DNA of 64,000 nucleotides, from assembly GCA_023213315.1 (NCBI GenBank), contig JAKCPI010012755.1, forward strand, positions 22,430 through 86,429, given 5' to 3'. Shown here one piece after another: positions 33,660 to 43,469 of this stretch. Numbering within the stretch: the first letter of the stretch is position 1; the number at the start of each line of letters is the position of its first letter. The notes beneath the pieces are model-generated. The model made no database searches and had not been told where the DNA came from. It saw only the letters and a program-made list of their open reading frames with translations. This DNA is from Euborellia annulipes. Its lineage: Eukaryota; Arthropoda; Insecta; Dermaptera; Anisolabididae. The translations under genes and the position numbers were made by a program.

Positions 33660-34082
33660 GCCGGTTGCTTCAGTTCTAATCAACTAACAAAATTATCCGA
33701 CTGATAGCAAATCATCGATATAGTAAACAAGAACACGCTTGATCTTTCAGTTAAAACCACTTAATAAAGGCATCGTTTATACAAATTATTATAAATCTAA
33801 CCTTAACTCGCACATTCCTTATTAAATGGCAATAAATATTTTACACAATTGCGCCTTTCGACTTTTTGAGGAGTTTTATTGACAAACTTCACCTTTGAGG
33901 ATGGTCGCAAATTTGACCGAAACGGCGGAAGCCTTATACCGAAGTTTGAGTTTTTGCTAGTTAACTACGATCTGGGCTCTTATTTAATCATATGAGCTTA
34001 ACTAGAACTGAAAAATCTCGAAAGGTATAGTCAACTAGCTTATCCGAGGGATAGCTAGTTAATTAGAGCTGAAGCAACTGGC
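33660..34082. mobile_element. Family Y element with inverted ends
   Basis: GGTTGCTTCAGTTCTAATCA at the left and its inverse AATTAGAGCTGAAGCAACTG at the right. The interior matches 3560-4022. A hammerhead-like segment (33894-33925) lies inside. Confidence 0.6.
33894..33925 (+). ncRNA. Hammerhead-like motif (degenerate)
   Basis: UUGAGGA (first base changed), U, helix II GGUC/GACC, GAA, ACGG in place of ACGU, C. Probably dead. Confidence 0.4.
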
Positions 34083-35283
34083 CTTTACTCTATTCATACA
34101 TGTATTATACTAAGGGGTTGCAAGAAAACAGTTCTGTAACATTTAAAGTCTGTTAGTAAACATCTTGGGCTTTAAAATTATAGGCTGTGCTAAAGCAACT
34201 TTTAAATGAACGGTTAACTATTTCTGTTAAGATATATAGATAGATGCAAAACGATTGGGCCACCGAAAATGACAGCTCTCTATGTGTTGGCCAAGTTGAC
34301 CGCAAGGGCGCATTGTCAAATTGCATAATTTATAATAGTACCAAAATTATAAAAGAAATAAAAATAGTAATTATATTTATATTCTTTAATTTAATTGTTA
34401 ATATTAGGTTACAAAACAAAAAAATGTTTAAATATTTAAATATCGTAAAATAAAAATAATAAATACATTGGTAGATCTGGCTGTCAGATGTTAAATTATA
34501 AAGAAACTGAAATATACTATAACCTCACTTTTTCTCTCGTCAGATGAATATCTAATAATAATGAATAATATCAGCTTAATACGTTTTCAGAAACTAAAGA
34601 AAACTCCAATTAAATTAATGTATTCTATCTTACCTCTCTCGCGTGATAATATAGTCACTAAATTCTTATTTATTTCAATGAAACAAATCAGGTTAGTGGG
34701 TACTTTATAGTTTAAAGCTCCGAATTTCAACCTTTTGTTTAAATACTAGCTTTTACGAACCAATAATCTTTAAATACGTTCTTGCAACCCAAAATTATTT
34801 AGCGAAAGGTTTAAACCAACAAAAGCGTTTAACGAACCGTTAAATACGTTCTTGCAACCCGGCATAAAACAACAAAACAGGGACATACCGGGAGAAATAT
34901 CACGGGACAAGAGTACAACAGAAATCGCAATTTGCATGATGTCATGACCAGTGAATATTACACTTACTTGTTAGTACGGTTATTGGAAAATGGCTGATAC
35001 CGAAATAACATTTCATAATTTGAATTTTAAGGTGAATTATTAATAGAAAATCTAAATATTTATTCAAGATAGCAAGTTTGTGAGATATGTTTGTGCTTAA
35101 GATTGGGCAAAATTGCACCCCCTGGAGTCGAACCACATACTAATGAAATTTAAATTTCATTGCCTAGAGAAAGATCTTAAAATACTACTAAATATTTTTG
35201 TTTAGAAACTTAGATACAATTTTAGTATAGAAAGATTTTGGAGCAAGCCAGTCCAAATATTTTGTCATAAATTATGACATTAC

Positions 35284-35815
35284 AGTTAGACTGGTCGCAT
35301 AGAACACAACTTTCTTGCCAAAGGTAAGAGAAGGTTGTGTTCTGTGCTTGTCACACCAGATTGAGTCGAGATATATTTAGTTTCCGCCGATATATTAGAA
35401 TGTTTTTTTTTTTTTTTTTAAATAAAAAAAACACTCACACTTTTTTCTCAATCACACTTACACTCACACACACATTCACACAGTCTTTTCGGCAACTCAG
35501 GCCATATAAGACTTTTACGATATCCGTTATTGATTAATATGCATATTGGGGGTCCAGGCATTCTTATTTAAACCATTTGATATCCAAATGGCTTAAATAA
35601 AATCATCGGACTGCCTGGGATCCGAACCCGCGACTTTTAGTATACGAGGTTAGCACGCTAACCCCTACACCAAGCCCCGAGGGTCGATATATTAGAATTC
35701 AAGGTGTAAAATTTAAAAGAATCGGAAAATATTTATATTTTGTTACCAAGGCAACCATTTCTCCTATCTTTCCTATGAAGTACAAGAGTAAAGTGGCGTC
35801 CTAACCAAAAGTCGT
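35284..35815 (-). mobile_element. Family X copy interrupted by SINE1
   Basis: Right-end hairpin with GTCACACCAGATTGAGTCG, then body resuming after 35685 with GTTACCAAGGCAAC and CCTATGAAGTACAAGAG. It stops at a partial SINE1 fragment (35815-35905). Confidence 0.65.
35402..35684 (-). mobile_element. SINE1 copy with 14-bp TSD
   Basis: Complete minus copy. CGATATATTAGAAT is found at 35388-35401 and 35685-35698 and lies within family X. Confidence 0.87.
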
Positions 35816-35923
35816 ATACCAAAAGTCGCGGATTCGGACCCCAGGCAGTCCGATGATTTTATTTAAGCCATTTGAATACCAAATGGCTTAAATAAGAAGG
35901 CCTGGCTTAAATATAAAATAACA

Positions 35924-36145
35924 AAATCTGGTGTGACTGGCGCACAGCACACTACTTTCACTGACCTTCGGTAATCGAAAGTTGTGTTCTGTGCTTGTCA
36001 CACCAGATTTTTTGTGTCGACATATATTTAGTTTCCGATAGTAGCGGTGCATTCGAATTTCAAGATGTAAAATTTATAAGTATGGGAAAATATTTATATT
36101 TTGTTACCATGGAAACCATTTCTCCTATCTTTTACTTTCTCTTAC
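35924..36145 (-). mobile_element. Family X right-end copy
   Basis: AATCTGGTGTGACTGGCGC hairpin, GTGTCGACATATATTTAG and GTTACCATGGAAAC, then TTTTACTTTCTCTTACC. An internally deleted copy. Confidence 0.65.
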
Positions 36146-36149
36146 CTCT

Positions 36150-36400
36150 ATTATTATTATTTATTTTATTTTTGAAACTCCTCGCGGGGCCCCTGTTTTT
36201 TTTCCTGGGGGGTGTTTGGGGGGGGGGACACACCCCAAACCCCACCGCCCCTGGGGCCGGCCCCTTCCCGCCCCCCCCGGAGGTTTATCTATTTCTTCCT
36301 CTTACTCCTCCCCCCTCCTTCTTTTCTTTCTGGGGGGCTAACTCTTTCTTCTTTCTGCTCCCCCCCCCCTCCTTACATCCCCTCCCTTCTATGGAGTACA
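36150..36400. repeat. C/G-run-rich segment
   Basis: Many long C and G runs with TTCTTTCTCC-type pyrimidine tracts. The proline-rich open frames here are products of these runs. Assembly accuracy may be low. Confidence 0.5.
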
Positions 36401-36624
36401 AGATGTAAAGTGGTCTTCAGGAAGAGAAGATTGAAGTCTTCAGTGAGAGAGAAAAAGGAAGCTGGTTTTTTTCTCCCCATCGTCCTACAAACAGCCACTT
36501 CTCAAATTGTCAGTAAAAATCAAAACTCTTTTGTTCGTTCTTGGGATATTTTGTTCACAGACAGACAGGCCAATTTGCGGGGTCCACTTTTTTGGACTCA
36601 GGGGACCTCAAAACCATCAAAATA

Positions 36625-36690
36625 GTCGACCGAAACGTCGCTGTGGGTTCTTTAATATAGAAATAAACATAGCTACTTGGTCTTTTATTT
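36625..36690 (+). repeat. Hammerhead-type element fragment
   Basis: AGTCGACCGAAACGTCGCTG followed by GGGTTCTTTAATATAGAAAT equals the 3' half of the 62394-62460 arm. Only the GAAACGUC side of the motif remains. Confidence 0.55.
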
Positions 36691-36859
36691 TTTCTACTTT
36701 AATATTTTTTTGTATTTGTTAATTCAGCTTGAGGCATTGACTTGTCGTTATGATTAGATATTAACATAATATACTATTTGTTATATTAGTTATTACAAAA
36801 ATTTTGAAAATAATATAGCCTCGTCCGAATATTATTTAAAATGATTTATAATGGACCAT

Positions 36860-37320
36860 TTAAATTGTTTTGTTTACGGGAAAGGTGGTCATTTGTAGGC
36901 AGGCAGGTAGGTGTGTGGGTGGCACAAAATAGAGCAAGTGTGTCGAGAAATGGCCATCATTAATGGCCAGTGGGTGTTGGTCGATATATCCGGTCGATTT
37001 CTGTCCAAGCGGGGCAATTAGCCCCCAGGGTGGATGGATGTGTTCACCCTCACCTACTACCCACCATGTGGGTGTAAAAAAAAAAAAAAAAAAGGGGCAA
37101 CAAATCGACTTGCGCAAAGTTGTTGGGACTTCCCCCATCCACAACGCCAACACCAGCACACCAAACAGCCAACATCTTGAATATTTCATTGCTTAGCCAG
37201 AATTATCATTTGCCCAGGCAGGTGCTTAGGGAAATTGGACGACGGCGCCAATCAATCAATTTACTTGCTTTAAGGGCTGGTTAGCCTGCCTGCTGCAATG
37301 GCCGCTTTGCTTATTCTCAA
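36860..37320. promoter_or_regulatory. Non-repetitive intronic island with ATTA palindrome
   Basis: About 450 bp of mixed-composition sequence is unlike the surrounding repeats. It contains the inverted repeat TGGCCAT-CATTA-ATGGCCA (36951-36969), CAATCAATCAATTTA (about 37250) and several GCCTGCCTG/CAGGCAGG motifs. This resembles arthropod conserved non-coding sequence with homeodomain-type sites. The 109-residue minus-strand open frame across it has a hydrophobic start but also a poly-Phe run made by a homopolymer and no homologue I know. Confidence 0.35.
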
Positions 37321-37609
37321 ATTATTACGAGAATTTTACTTTCTTTCTATTATTATATCGCTTCAATTCATTTCATTCACTTTTAAGTGAAATTTAACAC
37401 TAGACTAATGTTATTAGCAAAAATAAGCGTCAAGTTATTTTTATTTGTCCCAATACTTAGGCCTTATACGCGTCAAATACCGCTGTTCCAGTTTGTTGAT
37501 TCCTTACTTTGTCAATCTCCTTTTCCAAATTTATTTAAGGTCTTTTTCCGCCATCTGAGGCAATTTAGATCCCGTCACGACAAAGTCTTGAGATTAAATG
37601 AATGATAAA

Positions 37610-37650
37610 ACAAAACACCGTTTCGGAGTCGAAATGAATCCTTCCTCAGG
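37610..37650 (-). ncRNA. Hammerhead-like motif (older, interrupted)
   Basis: Minus strand CUGAGGA, extra A, helix II GGAUUC/GACUCC with one mismatch, GAA, ACGG. The next hammerhead-type element was inserted a few bases away. Confidence 0.45.
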
Positions 37651-37665
37651 ACCTAATATAGAAAG

Positions 37666-37971
37666 TAAGATTTAAACTTTCGACCGTTGGTTCTCGTTGG
37701 AACATTTTGTAAATTAAAATTAAATATACAAATTAAACACTAGGTTATTTGTTTCAAAGGTTTTATTAATTAAAAATTAACACTTGATACGTATTTCGAC
37801 AATTCCTTGTCATCATCAGAAGTGATTATTAGAATGAAATCACTGTCATTGATGTCACTGTCCGATGATGACAAGGAATTGTCGAAATACGTATCAAGTG
37901 TTAATTTTTAATTAATAAAACCTTTGAAACAAATAACCTAGTATTTAATTTGTATATTTAATTTTAATTTT
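37666..37971. mobile_element. Inverted-repeat element, 12-bp TSD, canonical hammerhead core
   Basis: Arms of about 115 bp with ACACTAGGTTATTTGTTTC and inverse. TAATATAGAAAG occurs at 37654-37665 and 37972-37983. A half copy lies at 52824-52935. The minus-strand arm carries an intact CUGAUGA core. Confidence 0.82.
37786..37819 (-). ncRNA. Hammerhead-like ribozyme motif, most canonical copy
   Basis: On the minus strand: CUGAUGA (complement 37813-37819), extra U, helix II GACA/UGUC (37808-37811 with 37798-37801) around AGGAAU, GAA (37795-37797), an 8-nt perfectly self-complementary AUACGUAU (37787-37794), and C at 37786 as predicted cleavage base. The plus-strand arm copy has CCGAUGA instead and is probably inactive. 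Confidence 0.72.
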
Positions 37972-38261
37972 TAATATAGAAAGCCTTACCCCGAATTATT
38001 CACTAGGCTGCCCTACACATTCATCTATTTTATCTCGAGAAATTAAGTACCGGTACCTTTTATTTTACAAAACTTTTCAACTAGCACCATTATTAAGTTG
38101 ACCCCCATGAGTTTATTCATTGTTTACGTGTGAAAAAGTTGGTAGTAGTATTCCAATATGGATGAAAATTCTTCCACTTAATAGTGGTGCCAATTGTACC
38201 AAGAGAGATGGTCCAAAAAAACCTTTAGAAGGAGTTATTATAATTCTAAAATTCTCTAAAG

Positions 38262-38768
38262 CAGCGGTTCTCAACCCGTGGCCCGCGGGCTGATTGGAAC
38301 TGGGCCGCGGACTTCTAAGAAAAGATAAAATTTATATATATTTATATAAAATTATATATATAACTTATATACTGGCAGGGGCGTATATAGAAATTTTTTT
38401 CCGGGGGGGCCTGAACTCAAAAATTTTTTCTGCGGAAAATTTTTTTTTAAGAAACTAAATTTTTTTTTCACACGAAATTTTTTGCGGAACATTTTGTCTT
38501 TTGCGGAACCTAAGTTTTCCACCCTGCGGGGAAAAAATTTTTGCGGAACTATATTTTTTCGCGCTCCGTGGCCAATCAGACATTTCGGGGGGGGGGGGCG
38601 AGGTCTCGCTGATGTCTGTATATCCCTAATTATGTATATCTGTTTGGGTAATTTCGGGGTGGGGCGGCCCCCCCCCCCCCCTCCTTATATACGCTTCTGT
38701 ACACTGGGCCTCAGAGTTTTTTTCACGGGAAAAGTGGGCCGCACATCAAAAAAGATTGGAATCCACTG
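38262..38768. mobile_element. hAT-like element, 8-bp TSD, with nested hAT
   Basis: CAGCGGTTCTCAACCCGTGG at the left and GATTGGAATCCACTG at the right are typical hAT ends. CTCTAAAG flanks it at 38254-38261 and 38769-38776. Interrupted by 38376-38699. Confidence 0.85.
38376..38699. mobile_element. Nested hAT-like MITE
   Basis: Inverted ends CAGGGGCGTATATAGAA and CCTTATATACGCTTCTG with long G and C runs just inside. Flanks TATACTGG (38368-38375) and TACACTGG (38700-38707) are an 8-bp duplication with one change. Confidence 0.8.
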
Positions 38769-38779
38769 CTCTAAAGTAT

Positions 38780-40180
38780 TATTAAAATTAATCCTATTAT
38801 TATCTAACAATTCTAAGAGATTTTCTTCCAATGCGGGGAATTTTTGGGCTTTAATTAGATACGCCATCATAGGGAAATTGGATTTATATTCTGAGTGATC
38901 TAATTCTCTCTCTTCAGTCCTTAGTGTTAGACCTGACACTTGTGCTTATAAGGGTTATTTCATGGGAATAATACTGAGTGGTCTCTGTTTACTTCCTCAG
39001 GAGGATGCCTCATCTCAAATAAAAACCAAACCCAAAAAATTCTTTAAAAAAAAATTTTTTTTTAAAAAAAAACTCCCCTCCCCCCCCCCCCCCCCCCCCA
39101 AAAAAAACAAAAAAAAACAACTTTCAACTTAAAAAAAAAATCTCAAATAGAGTTGGATAATTTATTGCCATGAGGTGGATTTGAACTCGAGTTGTCTTCA
39201 ATTCAGGATTATAAGCTTAACTGCTTTATTTCTTCAGCTAATCGCCTCCTCAATCTAATTAAAGTTGAAATATTTCAAGAATTCCCTACTGGCTGATTTC
39301 CTCTCATTTCACAAAATATAAATGAACAAAAATATTCGGACTAAAAAAAAGTTTTTACTTTAAAAAAAAATTTCATTTAGTAATTCTGACTCCAATTTAT
39401 TTCCTCTCTAATCGATTATAAATGACGTTGCTGCTGTCAGGAAAATGTTTTGTTTTCCATAGAAAATTATTGAGGCAGAGTAAAAATAAATTCCCTCATC
39501 TGAATTTTTAATAATTAAAAAAAAAAAAAAAAAAAATAAGGCCAGCACGAATTTAGAAATTCTAAAGAGATCAATTAAATTTAAGTGATTATACTCGTAT
39601 TTTTTTTAATTTAAAAAGTGAACTATTGACATGAAGGAAGTTTGTTATGTCACACATGAGTTAGCAGAGATTCTCTTTTTATTTGGAGGTATTCAACTCA
39701 TTCTAGTGGGATGGCGATTTCCTCTTATTTTGCCGATAAATATATAATATCTTTATTCTCAATGAGGAAAAGTTCAAATTCCTCAATAAATACTCAACTT
39801 GTAGACGTTTTGATTGACTGTTTCTAATATAACATTTATGAAATTAAAATTTACCATTATTAGTAAATGAACGTTTTTCGTGGCAAAGAATACAATAAAT
39901 AAATAAATAATTATAGTTATTTTAAAGAAGGTGTCCAAAATGACATAGTTAAATAAGAATAGATAAGATTATTTGTTATCTATTGTTTACAGAATACTAA
40001 ACTTATTTTTTATATTCAACTTTTTTTTCAACCTTTTTAGTTTTTAATCAGGTTGTTTTGCGCCCTTGGGTCTAATAAAACAGGGGCTAGGATGTTATTG
40101 TCGGCAAATTTACTTTGCCAGTAAAATATAGAATTTTAACTACAAAAATTAAAAAAATCCTTTTTAATTTTCTCTGTATC
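38780..40180. other. Intron, no gene seen
   Basis: AT-rich sequence with C and A runs near 39050-39110 and a degenerate tRNA-like SINE head. No coding signal. Confidence 0.6.
39140..39255 (-). repeat. Degenerate tRNA-like SINE head
   Basis: Minus strand GAGGAGGCGATTAGCTGAAG (A-box-like) and GAGTTCAAATCC (B-box-like). Resembles the SINE3 head. Confidence 0.45.
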
Positions 40181-40184
40181 GGTG

Positions 40185-41090
40185 TCGCCATATTTTTCTG
40201 TAAATAAAAAAAAAATATTCTTTTTTTTGTTACGACGTTTCGTACTTCCTCATGTCTCTTAGAATATTTGATTCACAAACTTATCGTACAATAAACAACA
40301 ATCTATGAATTTAGAAAAAATAATTAAAATTTTTTTATGTCGAAGGCGGGTTTCACTACTTGCCAGGGGGGGGCTACGCCCCTAGACCACCTTGCTCGCC
40401 TTCGGCGAGCTAACGCATCATATTTATTCATGCTCACTTTTTGAAAAATTTGCAATTGCTCGCCGAAGGCCTCTCTGAAGTAATGTTTTAAATTTCTCTC
40501 TTCCCTGACAGGCACATACACACTACACACAGGAAGTCAGTGGCTAGCGCTTTATATTTAGTAATGATGATAATGATTGTTATTGGCCTATTTACAGAAC
40601 TTTAAAGAAATTTAATTTTTCTGTCCATTCTGAGAAAGGCATATGAAACTATCGGTTTTCTATATAAAATTTATAATATAAAACAATTTATTATTTTTAC
40701 TAAATCGGTTTCGCTCAGGGGCCCACTTCTTGTAGGCTACGTGGATGGCGATCACGATCTACCCGAGCTGGGACTGACAGTCTACTGATCTCTACATGTC
40801 TGTCCCTTCCTTTTCAACAGGGTAGACCGTGCGACGGGCCGGCCTGTTCTATTTCTTCCGGTCGTAAATAGGTAACCCATTCCGCAGACCCCTTTCCCGC
40901 CGACCCCGCACCGCGGGATTAAGGTGAAGATAGAAGAAGACTAAATTAATCGGTTGTTTATTGCAAGTTTATGAATCATGTGTTCTGTCAGGCCTGAGGA
41001 CGTACGAAACGTCAAGTCAAAAAATATAATTGTTTTTTTTTTTTTAATTTATATCTGGCTACCACCTTCTTTTCATCATATATTAATAAA
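40185..41090. mobile_element. Inverted arms with minimal hammerhead-like core, interrupted
   Basis: The left arm has GAGGAAGUACGAAACGUC (minus, about 40232-40257), the right arm CUGAGGACGUACGAAACGUC (plus, about 40989-41010). Helix II is reduced to GUAC. Foreign sequence with GCTCGCCTTCGGCGAGC (about 40392) and a 250-bp GC-rich repeat (40690-40950) lies between the arms. Confidence 0.5.
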
Positions 41091-41584
41091 TAATTCAATA
41101 TCTAAGAAATAAATCAATCATTTATCAAAATAAATTTGTTTGGAAAAAATTTGGACTTGCGCTTTGGTAACAAAAAAAAAAAATACTATTCAAAAAAATG
41201 ACTTCTTTTAGGCTAAACTGTGGTTTATTTTTTACATCTAGCGATCTAAATTCTAGTGATTGTATCTGTACAAGGCCTCAGAATGAGTGACCGAAACGTT
41301 GTATCTTAGACAAATAAAAACGACACCTTACCCAATTACAAGTATTTTTATTTAATCACCAAATTACAAACTATACCTTAAAATGTACACCATTTTAGCG
41401 TATAAAATAAAGTAATATTGAGCAATGCGATATTAATTCGTTAATAAATTATTTATGCGCTCAATAAATTGATTTATTTTAAATTTAATAAAATTAAATT
41501 TTCTTAATTTCTAAGAGTAAAAACAATTCATTAGTTGTTCCTATAAAAAATTCAAGGTAGTTATAAGGGGGTGTTAAGAGTTTT

Positions 41585-41655
41585 CCGTGAGCCGGAAGTG
41601 TTTCCGCTTGCCGGAAACGTCGCATTACCGGACCGCCACGTGCCGGTCAGCAAAC
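41585..41655. promoter_or_regulatory. CCGGAA/TTCCG cluster (ETS-like)
   Basis: About 70 bp holds repeated CCGG units (GCCGGAAGTG, TTCCGCTTGCCGGAAACG, TACCGGACCG, CCACGTGCCGG) in otherwise AT-rich sequence. CCGGAAGTG is the classical ETS/GABP motif. It could be regulatory or the GC-rich end of an unrecognised MITE. Confidence 0.25.
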
Positions 41656-42275
41656 TTAACTAAATCACATCGATCATGAAATTCTCTGGGAATTACTCAT
41701 TTGATAATATATAAATAATGTGATGTATTGTCACACCAGGGTTATTTTTTTATTTTTAGAAAAAAACACAGCTTTTACCGTAAGAATCTATTTTAAGGGG
41801 TTTCTTCCCGCAATTTCTCACGGTTAGTTTGTAAGAAGGGGGTGTAGTGTGTGTATGGGAGGAGCTGAACAAATCGCGTGAGGATTTCGCCCACCCCTAA
41901 AAAGGGAGGTCTTTAAAAAGAAGGGAGACAAAAACCACTTTGGTTGACACGCAATCCCCTCGTCACTCCCCTAAAGGAAAAGCTGAGGAGTTGGGGCCAA
42001 CAGGTGCACTCAGGTGTTCAAATCCTATGATAGAGACCTCACCTTACCCTAATTAAACCTAATACATTACCTATTGATGAGCGAAATATTTTCAAACAAA
42101 ATTGGTTGTTATTATTATTCATTAATAACAAAAATCTTGTGTCGTAAATGAATTTTTTTTTTTTATAAATTAGGCTCGGGACGGGAAGCGACACCATGTT
42201 AGGTGTAACACAAGTGGCGAGATCTCTACTTGGGCCTGAAATGTATTAGTTCAATGAGTTTCAGACAATTTAGAG

Positions 42276-43104
42276 GTGAATGTGAGTCTTTTTCAAACTG
42301 AATTCTTAAAACCTGTTCTTCCTAATTTCTACATCTTCAACATCTACATTTCTAACATCACCAGCAACTTCTCTCCGAATTATAAAGTTCTCGAAAAGAT
42401 CCCGTTTCCACATATCTTCCACATTTGGAAGATGGAAGCAAGACTGTTAAGCGTGAAGACGAGAATCTTCTGCAGGATCGTGAAGATGGACATGAGGATT
42501 ATGAATTTGGAAGAAACGAGGTGGCCCAAAGTTTGTCTCCGAAGGATAGGAGAGGGAACAACGATCCTTCGGCCTGGGGAAAAAACATGGAGAAAGCCTT
42601 GAAGATAGTAGTATGCCGGAACGCCCTTATTCTGATGCAGCAAGACAGAAGAGAAGAATCGAGGGCCTGCCTGGAAGACGCTGTAAGGATAAAAATTGAC
42701 CAGGAGCTCCAGCTGAATTGGGGAAAAATAGATGCCTCAGGCTATTGTCCATTTTATAAGGAAATAAAGAAATAAGTGGGACGAGAAGAAGAACTCATCA
42801 ATGTGAAGAACCAGGTGATATGCTGTAGGTTGAGGATGGGCAACGACCTCGCGGACAGCGTAAGCTGGAAGGAAGATAAAGAATGTGGCATTTGCCAGCG
42901 GGGGGCCATGTCGTTGGACCACGTCTTCGAGTGCCAGGAAGTAAAAAAAAGAATCTGGACAATACCACAAGAAAGAAGATAGAAGAATTGAGAACAGCAG
43001 TGGTGAGAAGAGAGGGTTGGCATCAGCAGCTGCTGGGAGAGGTCAAAGAAGATTTATTAGGTTTGGGAGACATGGGAGAATATGAAAAAAAACTGAATCA
43101 GTAA
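42276..43104 (+). pseudogene. Non-LTR retrotransposon ORF2 3' remnant
   Basis: One frame runs 42425-42982 with a single in-frame TAA at 42773-42775. After the stop the translation has the pattern RMGNDLAD...CGICQRGAMSLDHVFEC, that is CX2CX8HX3C. This resembles the C-terminal zinc-knuckle-like region after reverse transcriptase in LINE ORF2 proteins. Upstream sequence is Lys/Glu/Arg-rich. Reverse-transcriptase motifs are absent, so this is a 5'-truncated, decayed copy. The match is by pattern only; the clade is not assigned. Confidence 0.5.
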
Positions 43105-43160
43105 AGTACTAGTACTTTTTGCCCGATTTTGTTCAAAAGCTTCGTGTCACGTCCCAGGAG
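43103..43160 (-). repeat. Family X fragment
   Basis: CAGTAAAGTACTAGTACTTT and GAAGCGTCGTGTCACGTCC-like sequence mark the family X middle, joined to the transposase remnant on the right. Confidence 0.5.
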
Positions 43161-43162
43161 GA

Positions 43163-43465
43163 TACAACACTTCGAATAACGAGAAAAACATTATTTATGA
43201 ACATAGAGTGAAATGGAATAGCCTCGAATACAGAAGACAAATGTTCCAATTGATGACCATTATTGTCCAGACAACGCTGATAACGCGCACCAAGGAATTC
43301 ACAAACGTCACGAAACAGGAATATCGCGACGTTGTCTTTCAATTTCCAATTTCAATGCATCAATTGTTCTTGGTTTTGGTGCGATAAACTTGGTCTTTGA
43401 GATATCCCCACAAAAAGAAGTCCATAGGCGTGAGGTCTGGGGAACGCGCAGGGAATCTCTTTCAG
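43163..43465 (-). pseudogene. Tc1/mariner (IS630-type) transposase C-terminal remnant
   Basis: The minus strand encodes, over two or three frames, PDLTPMDFFLWGYLKDQVY (third catalytic Asp region), then IDALKLEIERQRRDIP, then RYQRCLDNNGHQLEHL. This is the order in insect mariner-like transposases that end in CxxNNGxHxEHL. Frameshifts and stops between the parts show it is dead. A further related fragment follows near 43880-44010. Confidence 0.65.
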
Positions 43466-43469
43466 CATT

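Noticed and set aside
35995..36625. Proline-rich 137-codon frames
   Set aside because: Built from long C and G runs at a repeat junction; composition artefact and possibly uncertain assembly.
36860..37189. 109-codon minus-strand frame with signal-peptide-like start
   Set aside because: Contains a poly-Phe run made by a homopolymer and no known family; more likely chance in a non-coding island.
42425..42982. Host zinc-finger gene
   Set aside because: A single in-frame stop, lack of splice context and the CX2CX8HX3C tail fit a dead LINE ORF2 better.
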